NCBI RefSeq assembly: GCF_938030145.1
Contig: NZ_CALHGM010000010.1
Span: 1 to 34,815, forward strand
Direction of reading: 5' to 3'
Length of the DNA: 34,815 nucleotides
Source: an uncultured Campylobacter sp.
GTDB taxonomy: Bacteria > Campylobacterota > Campylobacteria > Campylobacterales > Campylobacteraceae
A program made the translations under genes and the position numbers. This document shows, one piece after another, positions 1 to 7,722 of the stretch. Every line of letters starts with the position of its first letter. The first letter of the stretch is position 1. Under the pieces are notes generated by a model. It did no database searches and was not told where the DNA came from. It saw only the letters and a list, made by a program, of their open reading frames with translations.

Positions 1-35
1 GAATTATTTTCTACTTTTAATTTAAGGAGTTAAAG

Positions 36-920
36 ATGAAAAGGGGTTACAAAATCCTTTTGGGTGTGTTCGCCGTTATCGGCGGGATTTTTTGTGTCTT
101 GCTAATCATAGGTTTTGTAGGTTCAAAGCTGCAAAAATCTACGCTTGAACAGTGCGAAGGCGGCGATGCGATGGCGTGTTATTCAGTAGCAGTCGACTAT
201 AGAATTGGTGATGAGGGCAAAGGAATTGAAAAAGATCTTCTTAAGGCTGTAGAATATGAAGAAAAAGCATGCGAGTTGGGGTATTTTCAGCAATGTGAAT
301 CGATTGCCTTAAATGCCGATATAAATGGCGATATGGAAAGGGCAAAGAAGTTCTATCAAAAAGCCTGCGAAGTAGGTAAAAATAATCCTAAGGTACAAAA
401 CAGCGCTAATGACAAAAAAACTTGGGAAGAAGCATGCAATCGCCCTATGTCAGCTAAAGACGAGATAGCGGACTACGTTAAAAAATGTGAGGGTGGAGAC
501 ATGGACTCGTGCAATCTCGCAGGCTACATCTACGAAAGTGGAGAATCAATCACTACGAAAGAAAAAATCAGACCCGATTACGCTGAAGCTATGAAGCTAT
601 ATAATAAATCCTGCGACAATAATAACTCAGGCGGCTGCTTTTCGGTAGCTACCATGATCATCAACAAACGCGGCATAAAAGGCTCTCCATATCAGTATGC
701 CGACAAAACTAAGGCATATCTCAAAAAAGCATGCGATGCAGAAAAAGATCCGATATGGAACGCATGTGGGCTTTACGCTATATATGAGACGGATATAAAA
801 GAAATGAGGCAATACTATAAACGCGCTTGCGAGTTAGGTAAAAAGACCGATATGAGCCGAAACACCGTAAAGGAAGAAAGCTTAATCCGAGATTTCTGCG
901 CAAAAGGCTCGGGTTTGTAA
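36..920 (+). CDS. Membrane-anchored Sel1-like repeat protein
   Basis: The 294-aa product has one hydrophobic segment at about residues 7-30 without a clear cleavage site or lipobox, so it is probably anchored in the inner membrane with the rest in the periplasm. The body consists of cysteine-containing Sel1-like repeats: blocks of the type ACELG and KACE recur near residues 76-84, 107-113, 191-205, 229-236 and 262-268, with paired cysteines spaced as in Helicobacter Hcp proteins. Such proteins are alpha/alpha solenoids that usually act as protein-binding scaffolds; the partner cannot be read from the sequence. The start is supported by an AAGGAG Shine-Dalgarno at about 24-29, seven bases before the ATG. 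It is convergent with the YjjB-like gene. Family confident, function unknown. Confidence 0.85.
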   Translation: MKRGYKILLGVFAVIGGIFCVLLIIGFVGSKLQKSTLEQCEGGDAMACYSVAVDYRIGDEGKGIEKDLLKAVEYEEKACELGYFQQCESIALNADINGDMERAKKFYQKACEVGKNNPKVQNSANDKKTWEEACNRPMSAKDEIADYVKKCEGGDMDSCNLAGYIYESGESITTKEKIRPDYAEAMKLYNKSCDNNNSGGCFSVATMIINKRGIKGSPYQYADKTKAYLKKACDAEKDPIWNACGLYAIYETDIKEMRQYYKRACELGKKTDMSRNTVKEESLIRDFCAKGSGL

Positions 921-941
921 TTTCCCAACCTCTAAAATTGC

Positions 942-975
942 AGCAGGTAGGATAAAATTCTAGATTCTGCCTGCT
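942..975. terminator. Inverted repeat between convergent genes
   Basis: A 12-bp stem (942-953 pairing with 964-975, including two G-T wobbles) encloses a 10-base loop in the short gap between two convergent genes. No long T tract follows on the plus strand, and only a run of four T follows on the minus strand. It is therefore at best a weak bidirectional terminator. A second, perfect 12-bp palindrome, CGTAAATTTACG, lies directly beside it at 976-987. Confidence 0.45.
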
Positions 976-1010
976 CGTAAATTTACGAAATTCTAAATTT
1001 ATTCAAAATT

Positions 1011-1508
1011 CTACTTCCTAGCCCCTCGCGTCGTCATCAAAGACTGCTCGTAGAAAATTAGCAGCGTTATCGAGACGCCCGTGCCGAGCGCCAGCGAGAT
1101 CGAGACCGTGGCGAGGGCGTTGTCGAAAAACGAGATGAGATGAGCGAGCTTTTGCTCTGCGCCCGCGGCTTTGATATAAGAAAACAGCGCCAAAACCGCC
1201 TTGTAGGCGTAAATGCCGGGGATCATCGGAAGCAGCGCGGGAAAGGCGATGATCTCTGCGGGCACCTTGAGGCGCTTGGCGCAGAGCATTCCCAAAACGC
1301 CGATCAGAAACGACGCAAAAAGTGTCGCGGCAGCGATCGAAAAAATTTGGCTTTGAATCAGTAAAAACCTGCACGAATGCGCTACCGCGGCAAGCAGCGC
1401 CGAGAAGGCAAGCGTCTTTTTGGGTGGCATGCACGCATACGCAAACCCGAGTCCCGCCGCAGCGGCAAAGCAAGCATCCTTAAATACCAAAAGCGCTATA
1501 TCAAACAT
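1011..1508 (-). CDS. YjjB-like subunit of a split ThrE-family exporter
   Basis: The 165-aa protein is almost wholly hydrophobic, with four to five predicted membrane segments and the motif PALLPMIPGIYAYKA near residues 88-102, typical of the small ThrE_2/DUF3815 domain. In other bacteria this domain pairs with a YjjP-type domain in one polypeptide (ThrE, threonine/serine export) or as two proteins (E. coli YjjP/YjjB, linked to succinate export). The upstream gene supplies the partner: its stop overlaps this ATG in ATGTTTGA, an 8-base overlap that suggests translational coupling and a two-subunit transporter in the inner membrane. The substrate cannot be told from the sequence. Confidence 0.82.
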   Translation of the reverse strand: MFDIALLVFKDACFAAAAGLGFAYACMPPKKTLAFSALLAAVAHSCRFLLIQSQIFSIAAATLFASFLIGVLGMLCAKRLKVPAEIIAFPALLPMIPGIYAYKAVLALFSYIKAAGAEQKLAHLISFFDNALATVSISLALGTGVSITLLIFYEQSLMTTRGARK

Positions 1509-2736
1509 TTACGAGCCCCAAATTTGAGATGCTAAGCGTCAGAAAGAGTCCGATCGCGATGCAGATGATCAAAAGCCCCGTGTTTAGCCCTCTGCTGATG
1601 CCTACGAGCATATTTTCGTTTAAGATGTCAAATACCGAGTTGATCAGCCAGACGCCGGGGATCAAAAAGAGTATGCTCGATCCCACGGCGACGTCGGGCG
1701 TGGCGCTAAGCCCGTAGCGAGCGCCTAGCGAGACGATGAAGGATGCTGCGAACGAAACTGCGATGTATTGGATTTTTAGGTTGATTTTAAGTTTGCTAAG
1801 CAGATGGCGGGCGCAAATTCCAAAAGCCGTAGCCGCAAAAACTAACGCCATCGCGCCACCGTCACTGCCAAACAGCTCGCAGAATGCGGCGTTTGCGACG
1901 CTGAGCAGAACGAGAGTTTTGGCAAAGCTTTTCTTCTGCGAGGCTAAAATTTCTGCAAATGCGGCTTTGGCGCGCGCAAAAGGGATTTTTTCATCGTAAA
2001 TTTCCCAGCTAAGCGCGCTTAGCTCCGAGATCAGATCGAAGCTGATCTGCGCCGCAGCGCCCGTTTTGACGTAGGTGCGGCGGATAGAGTTGTCCGCAGG
2101 ATCCATCACGCTGATGATGAAGTGGCGCACAAAGATCATCAGGCTAGCCTCATAGTCGTAAGCGTCCGCTATCCTGCGCACGCAGCGCTCGATGCGCGCG
2201 GTGTAAGTGCCGATACTAAGCATCTTGGCGGTGTATTCACTAAGAAAATTGGTAAGCTCTTGGATTTGCGGTCTCACCGCTTCTGCTTCTTTTGCTGCCG
2301 CCATTTCTGTTGTCATTATTTCCTCCGCTACTCTTGTAATCTCAATATCGTTTTGCGCTGTTTTCGTCGTTTTTACTTCTACGACGCTCGTTGTAGCTTC
2401 CTGTTTTTGCGGCGCCGCCATCGTTTTTGATGTCGCTACGATGTCCGTCGTCGCGGAATTCTTATTTTTAAAATTTAATGCAGCGGCAGCGCCCGTGGAG
2501 GAATTCTCACTATTTAAATTTGGCGCGCCAACAATACCTGCGGCAGCAAAGCTTCGGCTGCTTAAATTTTGATCGTTCAAATTTAACGTCGCTTTGGAAT
2601 TTACGTCATTCAAATTTAACGTCGCCGCAGAATTTTCATCGCTCAAATTTAACTCGCAGTCCGAGCTTTGCTCGCTTAAATTTAAACTTTCAGCGTCCTC
2701 GCAAGATTCGCTAAATTTAGAATTTCCCCTGCCCAC
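1501..2736 (-). CDS. YjjP-like subunit of a ThrE-family exporter with a repeat-rich N-terminal extension
   Basis: Residues from about 155 to 411 form the ThrE/YjjP domain (PF06738 type): a cytoplasmic part with SIGTYTARIERCVRRIA, then about five membrane helices including LFLIPGVWLINSVFDI. It probably works with the YjjB-like protein encoded next. The first ~155 residues are unusual: low complexity, with an 11-residue repeat around LNLND and many Ala, Thr and Asn. The start is GTG at 2736. A strong GAGGTGA Shine-Dalgarno lies about five bases upstream, overlapping the stop of the EnvC-like gene (2741-2743), so the extension is probably translated. A shorter start at ATG 2316 would give a normal-sized YjjP but lacks this support. 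Family certain, extension function unknown. Confidence 0.85.
   Translation of the reverse strand: MGRGNSKFSESCEDAESLNLSEQSSDCELNLSDENSAATLNLNDVNSKATLNLNDQNLSSRSFAAAGIVGAPNLNSENSSTGAAAALNFKNKNSATTDIVATSKTMAAPQKQEATTSVVEVKTTKTAQNDIEITRVAEEIMTTEMAAAKEAEAVRPQIQELTNFLSEYTAKMLSIGTYTARIERCVRRIADAYDYEASLMIFVRHFIISVMDPADNSIRRTYVKTGAAAQISFDLISELSALSWEIYDEKIPFARAKAAFAEILASQKKSFAKTLVLLSVANAAFCELFGSDGGAMALVFAATAFGICARHLLSKLKINLKIQYIAVSFAASFIVSLGARYGLSATPDVAVGSSILFLIPGVWLINSVFDILNENMLVGISRGLNTGLLIICIAIGLFLTLSISNLGLVNV
2456..2725. repeat. AAATTT/RAATTY-rich repeat in the yjjP-like gene
   Basis: Thirteen RAATTY words (AAATTT, GAATTT or GAATTC) occur in 270 bases, at 2456, 2471, 2501, 2516, 2564, 2579, 2597, 2612, 2630, 2645, 2678, 2713 and 2720; about 0.3 would be expected by chance in random sequence. 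Spacings of 15 and 18 alternate between 2564 and 2645, which gives a 33-bp unit. On the minus strand this encodes an 11-residue unit beginning LNL. Confidence 0.85.
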
Positions 2737-2740
2737 GGCT

Positions 2741-4123
2741 TCACCTCAGACTTATGAGATCGAGCGGGTTGATGTGGTAGTTCTGCTGCGTCACTTCAAA
2801 GGTCAGATCCGAGCCGATGCGCCCGATGATGTAGCCCTTTTTGACGTTGGAGCCGACGCGCACGGTAGGCGGGATCTGATTTAGATGCGCGTAGATCGTG
2901 TGGATGCCGCCGCTGTGCTCTAGGATCACGACCTTATCGAGCACGGCGGTTTCTTTGGCAAAGACCACCTTGCCCGGTAGCACCGCCTTAACCTGCGTGT
3001 CGCCGCTGTTTGAGCCTAGCACGATATTTTCGTTGAAAAGCTTGATGTTATATACGGGATCGTTGTAATTACCGAATTTCCGCTTCAAATACGCGCTGTT
3101 CAGAGGCGCTGCGGTTTTGGCTCCGCTGTATTTTTTAACGCGCGAGGACTGATAGCTCGAGCCGTACTGCTTGACCTTCTGGTTGATTTTGCTTACGCGC
3201 TCATCCGCAGGCTCGCTCACTTCGGGCTCGGGCTCGCTAGGAGGCGCAGGCTCGGGCTTGCCCGCCTTTTTGGCAGCCGCCTTTGCTTTGGCGTACTCTT
3301 TTTCGCGCGCCTGGCGCTCCTTTTGCTTCTGCGCTTCAAGCTTCGCTTGGCGCGCCGTTTCCTCCTTCTGCGCTTTGGCTTTTTCCTCGGCGTCGTCGAT
3401 GATCTTAAGCTCCTGCAGGGTCTTAGATATGGCGTCTTGCTCGTCGTTTATCTTCTCCAGGCGCGCGATGTAGTCCTCTTTGTCCTTTTTCATCTGTGCG
3501 AGCTTCTCTTTTTGGGTGGTTTGCTTGGCGTTGAGATCGGTTTTTTTCTTGTCGTAGCCCGCCATGCTTGCCTGGATCGATTTGATCTTTTTGTTCTGCT
3601 CGTTGATAAAATTTTGATTATTTTCGTAGTCTTTGATCAGCCCTTTAAGCTCGTCGTTCATAACGATGCCAAGCCCTTCTAAAATTTCGCTAGCCACGAT
3701 AGAATCGGGCGTGGTGGTGGAATTTACGTCGGTGATGAGATCAAACGATAGCTCTTGCGAGATCACGCTTATGATCTTGCTCTCCAGTTCGCTTTGCACG
3801 CTAAGAAGAGTGGCATTTTGGCTATTGAGCTTCTCAAGCTCCTGCGCTTCGGCGGCGTATTGATCCTTTAGGCCTTCGATCGTTTCGCTTAGCTGTTTGA
3901 TCTCGCCCTCGCGCTTTTTAAAACTCTCCTGCTCCTTTACGATTTGGCCCGCGATCTCGTCGATCTTTTGCGAGAGCTGTATCCCCTCCTTTTGCGAGCT
4001 TTTGAGCTCTTGACCCGCTTTGGCGATCTTATCTTTCGTGCTTTGACCCTTTGCGGGCGCGGCATAAGTAAGAGCCGCGGCAAGCCCCAGCGCAAGAAGC
4101 GGCGCTAAAAAAGCCCTTTTCAT
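2741..4123 (-). CDS. EnvC-like murein hydrolase activator (degenerate M23/LytM domain)
   Basis: The 460-aa protein has a signal peptide (residues 1 to about 26), a long charged coiled coil (about 27-265), a Lys/Ala/Pro/Glu-rich linker and a C-terminal LytM domain (about 345-460). The LytM domain lacks the metal-binding set: there is no HxxxD motif, and the usual HLH of the second motif reads DLT at about 439-441; only the YAHL histidine (about 413) remains. This is the EnvC/NlpD pattern, in which an inactive LytM domain activates amidases at the septum. Placement directly after ftsE and ftsX (ATGA overlap with ftsX at 4120-4123) supports a role as the periplasmic partner of FtsEX, with AmiA (12918-14720) a plausible target. 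In C. jejuni the equivalent position is Cj1275c. Confidence 0.87.
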   Translation of the reverse strand: MKRAFLAPLLALGLAAALTYAAPAKGQSTKDKIAKAGQELKSSQKEGIQLSQKIDEIAGQIVKEQESFKKREGEIKQLSETIEGLKDQYAAEAQELEKLNSQNATLLSVQSELESKIISVISQELSFDLITDVNSTTTPDSIVASEILEGLGIVMNDELKGLIKDYENNQNFINEQNKKIKSIQASMAGYDKKKTDLNAKQTTQKEKLAQMKKDKEDYIARLEKINDEQDAISKTLQELKIIDDAEEKAKAQKEETARQAKLEAQKQKERQAREKEYAKAKAAAKKAGKPEPAPPSEPEPEVSEPADERVSKINQKVKQYGSSYQSSRVKKYSGAKTAAPLNSAYLKRKFGNYNDPVYNIKLFNENIVLGSNSGDTQVKAVLPGKVVFAKETAVLDKVVILEHSGGIHTIYAHLNQIPPTVRVGSNVKKGYIIGRIGSDLTFEVTQQNYHINPLDLISLR

Positions 4124-4935
4124 GCTCGTTTATTTCCAATTTGCAGCATCACAAAACTTACCGCGATGATAGATAGTGCCAAGGCAACACTCAAAAGGAT
4201 CAGTGCGTCGTAAGGCAGCACTATGGCGGTGCGTAGATCGCCGATACCCTTAAGCGTTGTCGAAAACACCTCCCAGCCTGGAAGCGCAATGTAGAAGCAG
4301 GTCACGATCAGCGTGGCGATGAAGGAGTCTATTATCGCCATCCGGTAGAGTTTGCCGCTTTTTATCAGAAACGACGCGCCGAAAAGCTCCATGATCTCGA
4401 TGCGCTCTTTGTGTTCGTAAACCCAGATACGCATCTGGCGGTGAATTAACATCACGCCTAAAAGCACGATGAGAAACGCAAAGCCATAAACGAGGCTTTT
4501 GATAAGCAGTAAAATTTTAAAAATTTCATCGTGGGTTTTTTTAAAAATTTCTACCCTCGTAAGCGAGCCAATAGATTTTAGATCCTGCTCGATCTTGGCA
4601 AGCTGCGCGGCGTCGGGGAAGCTTTCGAGCTTAACGCTATAAAATTTAGGCAAATTTTTACTAAGCTCGGCAAAGGCGTTTTGTGAAATTTTGCCCTTCA
4701 GTCGCTCGGTTATGCCCGCTGTGGAAATTTCGCTAATCGAGCTGATTTTAGGCACTGCTTTTTGCGCGTCTTGCAGGCTGAGCGGAGTTTTAGAGACTAG
4801 CACGATATTGTATTCGTTTTGGATCGAGCGCTCGTAGCTTTTGGTTAGGTTACTCATAAAAATTCCAAACTGCACGGAGAAAAGCAGCGCGACGAGCGAA
4901 AAGATCACGCCGAAATGGGTTTTAATCGATTTCAT
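4120..4935 (-). CDS. ftsX: Cell division protein FtsX
   Basis: The 271-aa protein has the FtsX arrangement: an N-terminal helix (about 8-28), a periplasmic domain of about 110 residues, then three membrane helices near residues 140-165, 198-222 and 242-264. The cytoplasmic segment between them contains HKERIEIMELFGAS, the conserved region that couples to the FtsE ATPase. FtsEX transmits ATP hydrolysis to periplasmic murein hydrolase activators during septation. The ATG at 4935 lies inside the end of ftsE (14-base overlap), and the stop overlaps the next start in ATGA, so the three genes are coupled. Confidence 0.93.
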   Translation of the reverse strand: MKSIKTHFGVIFSLVALLFSVQFGIFMSNLTKSYERSIQNEYNIVLVSKTPLSLQDAQKAVPKISSISEISTAGITERLKGKISQNAFAELSKNLPKFYSVKLESFPDAAQLAKIEQDLKSIGSLTRVEIFKKTHDEIFKILLLIKSLVYGFAFLIVLLGVMLIHRQMRIWVYEHKERIEIMELFGASFLIKSGKLYRMAIIDSFIATLIVTCFYIALPGWEVFSTTLKGIGDLRTAIVLPYDALILLSVALALSIIAVSFVMLQIGNKRA

Positions 4936-5611
4936 TTACTTTAGCGTCCTTAATCTCAAAATGTCGGTGCCTAAAACGCAGCGTGGCGGGCATTTTGTGC
5001 GTTACGATGACGACGCAGGCGTTCCACGACTCGCACGCCGAGCGCAGCAAATTCCAAATAATGGCGCTGGAGTAGTCGTCCAAATTTCCCGTAGGCTCGT
5101 CGCACAGCAGCAGGCGCGGATTGTGCGCCATCGCGCGCGCCAAAGCCACGCGCTGCTGCTCGCCGCCGCTAAGCTCGAGCGGATACTTGCCCATCTTATG
5201 CCCGAGCTCGACGTGGCGCAGTAGCTTTTTGGCTTGGTCTTGGCAGACCTGCTGATTGTAGCCCATTATCATTAACGGAAGCATTATGTTGCGCTCGATC
5301 GTCCATTCGTTGATCAGGCGGTAGTTTTGAAAAATAATGCCGATGCGCTGGCGCAGGGTGCGCAGATCGGAGTTTGTGATGCCCTTTAGATCGCACAAGC
5401 AGACGTTCAGCTCGCCGCCGATGATGTCGATGCCGCCGTAGAAGGACTTAAGTAGCGTGGATTTGCCGCTGCCGCTCTTGCCCGTGATGATGACGAAGTC
5501 CTTCGCGCCGATGCCGAAACTAGCGTCTTGGATGACTGCGCCCGCCTTTTCGTAGCCCAGCGTGAGGCCTGCTGCGGTGATGATGTTGTAATCGTCCGTT
5601 ATCTCTGCCAT
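4922..5611 (-). CDS. ftsE: Cell division ATP-binding protein FtsE
   Basis: The 229-aa ABC ATPase shows Walker A GKSGSGKS (44-51), the Q loop in IIFQNYRLI (about 92-100), signature LSGGEQQ (147-153) and Walker B LLLCDEPTGNLD (167-178). With FtsX it forms the complex that gates peptidoglycan splitting at division. The frame stays open upstream to 5839, but that part is only the antisense-free shadow of the trmB end. The start at 5611 (protein beginning MAEITDD) fits family length and has a GGAG about 11 bases upstream. It overlaps the trmB stop by 13 bases. Confidence 0.93.
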   Translation of the reverse strand: MAEITDDYNIITAAGLTLGYEKAGAVIQDASFGIGAKDFVIITGKSGSGKSTLLKSFYGGIDIIGGELNVCLCDLKGITNSDLRTLRQRIGIIFQNYRLINEWTIERNIMLPLMIMGYNQQVCQDQAKKLLRHVELGHKMGKYPLELSGGEQQRVALARAMAHNPRLLLCDEPTGNLDDYSSAIIWNLLRSACESWNACVVIVTHKMPATLRFRHRHFEIKDAKVNEID

Positions 5612-7719
5612 TGTGAAAATATCTCCGAAATTTTTTGATGTGCCGCGTGATTTTCGCGCGTAGGAAGCGGGCGGCGGATGAAGTAGCTCGTGCCGCTTTC
5701 GTTTGCGCGGATGAAACACTGCTGCGGAAAGTCGAATGCCCCGAGCGAAAGCAGGATTAGCACGTCTTGCGGCTCGGCAGTGCACGGCTTGCTTTGCCGT
5801 TCGTTTTGCGGCTCGGCACAGCTTGGTTCGCTTTGCCATTCGTCTTGCGACTTAACGCGGCTTGGTTTGCCTTGGCATTGCTGCTCGGCACAATTTAATT
5901 CGCCTTGGTGTTCGGCTTGTAGCTCGTCATGGCTTGGCTCGCTTCGGCGCTCGACTTGCGACTTGATAGAGTTTGACTTATTTTGTAATTCTGCTTGCGG
6001 TTCAGTAGCGTGGTTTAGCTCGTTTTTTAGTTCGGCTTGCGGCTCATTTTTGTAAAGCGCAGCGCTTGCTTTTTTTAGAATTTGCGTAGCGTTTGCTTCG
6101 TCTGTGCGAGTCGCATTTGGCGTGACACTCTCTTTTATTGCACTGGTTGCCGAGAATGAGCCGACCGCATTCGGTACATTGTTTGTATCTATTGTGCCGA
6201 TCGCTGCGGGCGTAGTGCTCGCACCTGTCGCGCCGATAGCCGCAAGCGCACCCTCTGTGCCGCTAGCATTTAGCGCGCTGCTTGTTGCGATCTGCTCGCA
6301 GGCTAAAGCGCGTTTTTCGCCAGGGGCAGTGCGGCTAAATTTAGTGCTTACTGCGACATTTACCGAAACATTACCCGTTAAATTTACGTAGTTTGAGCCC
6401 AAGCAATTTTGATTTAAATTTACGCTCTCTTTTACGCCCGTTTCATCCACGCGGTTTGTATTCAGTGGGGCGCTCGCTTTTTTTAGAATTTGTGCAGCGT
6501 TCGCGCAAGTTGAAATTTTATCGCACGCTGTCGTAGCTAAAATTTTGCCGCCGCCTGACGAAATTTCATCCATGCTCGCGCGCTCGGTTAAATTTTTGCC
6601 GCGCGTCGCGTCTAAATTTATAGCTTCGTCGTTTATAGCTTCGCCCGCGCCGCTTAAATTTACGCCGCGCTCCGCGCAAGTCCCGCCCGCGTCCAAGCTT
6701 TTCTGCGCGTCAAAGTAAAAAATTTCCTCAAAATGCACGAAAAAATCCTCGCCTTTGAAGGTGAAATTTTTAAAATTTCGCGCTATTGCCGCCGCGTCAA
6801 ATTTTAAAAATTCCATCTCAAACTGCTGTGGCTCGGCCTGGCCCGCGGTTTTATTCTCGTAGATCAGATCGTAGATGTCTTTGTCCATTTTGCGCCATCT
6901 ATCCTCGTATTTGCTCGCTACGGCGGCGTCACGGTTTTTAAAATGCGAAATTTCGCCCGCTTTGCGCTGAACGTAGGGCGAGAACTTTTGCATTGCGTAG
7001 AGGAAGTACTCCTCGCTGTCGGTGCGAAGCTCGAAGCGGCCGCCGCGCCCGAGCGTGCGTGCGATCTGTGAGGCGAACTCGTCGCTTATGACGCGGCGGT
7101 GCGGCGCGTCGTCCCACGGCACGGGGAAGTGCAAAAATACGCGCTGCAGGCAGCCCGCGGGAAGCAGGCTCAGCAAAACCCGCGCGTCGGTGGCTATGAG
7201 AGCGATGTTTTGCAGCCCTTCGCGGATCGCTAGTTTTGCGACCTGTTCGATCGCGGGCTTGTAAATTTCGATACCGATTAGCAGCGCGTCTTGATTTGAG
7301 CGCGCTTGATGAAGCAGGTGTCTGCCCGAGCCGAAGCCGATCTCAATGAAAATTTTATTAAATTTAGAGCTTTTTACGAGGGATAAAATTTCATTCTCGT
7401 CCAAAATCAGCGGCGTTTTTTCGGTAAGCGAGCTGTCTTTGTAAGCAAACGCCTGCGAGATTATTGGTCCGCAGAAGCGCTCTTTAAAAATTTCGAGCGC
7501 TCGCTGCAGATGACCGATTTTGGCGGGCTTGGTGATCTTTTCGCCTTTTACTATCACTTTGCCGCCGCTGGGCTTTAGGGTGATAAAAAACTCGCTATCA
7601 AAGCTTTTAGTTCGCACGAGCGTTAAATTTCTGCCGCGCGCCGTTTCTAAAAATTCGGTCTCGCCGAGCTTAATCGGCAGCGGCGGCAGGCTCACACTTT
7701 GGGTTATGAAATTTGGCAA
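5599..7719 (-). CDS. trmB: tRNA (guanine-N7-)-methyltransferase TrmB with a ~310-residue insertion
   Basis: The enzyme makes m7G46 in tRNA using S-adenosylmethionine. Residues 120-340 carry the methyltransferase core: SAM-binding IEIGFGSGRH (125-134), ATDAR (176-180), and HFPVPWDDAPHRR (197-209). Epsilonproteobacterial TrmB is about 390 aa; this one is 706. The excess lies between HFEEIFYFDAQ (329-339) and LILLSLGAF (about 653-661), after which family-like sequence resumes to the end, so the insertion keeps the frame. The insertion holds AAATTT-type motifs, an Ala/Thr-rich part and 13-residue tandem repeats. The start is TTG at 7719, chosen because MPNF opens the family; the ribosome binding site is weak. 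It follows the FlpA-like gene by three bases. Confidence 0.9.
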   Translation of the reverse strand: MPNFITQSVSLPPLPIKLGETEFLETARGRNLTLVRTKSFDSEFFITLKPSGGKVIVKGEKITKPAKIGHLQRALEIFKERFCGPIISQAFAYKDSSLTEKTPLILDENEILSLVKSSKFNKIFIEIGFGSGRHLLHQARSNQDALLIGIEIYKPAIEQVAKLAIREGLQNIALIATDARVLLSLLPAGCLQRVFLHFPVPWDDAPHRRVISDEFASQIARTLGRGGRFELRTDSEEYFLYAMQKFSPYVQRKAGEISHFKNRDAAVASKYEDRWRKMDKDIYDLIYENKTAGQAEPQQFEMEFLKFDAAAIARNFKNFTFKGEDFFVHFEEIFYFDAQKSLDAGGTCAERGVNLSGAGEAINDEAINLDATRGKNLTERASMDEISSGGGKILATTACDKISTCANAAQILKKASAPLNTNRVDETGVKESVNLNQNCLGSNYVNLTGNVSVNVAVSTKFSRTAPGEKRALACEQIATSSALNASGTEGALAAIGATGASTTPAAIGTIDTNNVPNAVGSFSATSAIKESVTPNATRTDEANATQILKKASAALYKNEPQAELKNELNHATEPQAELQNKSNSIKSQVERRSEPSHDELQAEHQGELNCAEQQCQGKPSRVKSQDEWQSEPSCAEPQNERQSKPCTAEPQDVLILLSLGAFDFPQQCFIRANESGTSYFIRRPLPTRENHAAHQKISEIFSQWQR
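5776..6045 (-). repeat. Imperfect 39-bp tandem repeats in trmB
   Basis: About seven diverged copies encode a 13-residue unit such as EPQNERQSKPCTA, KSQDEWQSEPSCA and EPQAELQNKSNSI (residues 559-648 of TrmB). Individual copies vary between 11 and 14 residues but always keep the frame. Unlike the neighbouring part of the insertion, this tract has few AAATTT words, so a separate expansion built it. Confidence 0.8.
6069..6699 (-). repeat. Low-complexity AAATTT-rich and Ala/Thr-rich part of the trmB insertion
   Basis: This tract encodes TrmB residues 341 to about 550. It contains many AAATTT or GAATTT words (for example near 6335, 6379, 6415, 6484, 6511, 6538, 6560, 6589, 6612 and 6655), often read as DEIS, KIL or DKIS. 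The segment QILKKAS occurs twice about 410 bases apart (near 6069 and 6479) with similar flanks, which suggests a duplicated block. Between the copies lies an Ala/Thr/Gly-rich stretch. Confidence 0.75.
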
Positions 7720-7722
7720 ACT

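Noticed and set aside
5196..5396. Many other long open frames opposite or out of phase with the main genes
   Set aside because: High GC at third positions leaves few stops in shadow frames; these lack starts with ribosome binding sites and any recognisable domain.
5612..5839. N-terminal extension of FtsE to 5839
   Set aside because: The extension is a shadow of the trmB 3' repeats in another frame; FtsE length, MAEITDD start and a GGAG site favour 5611.
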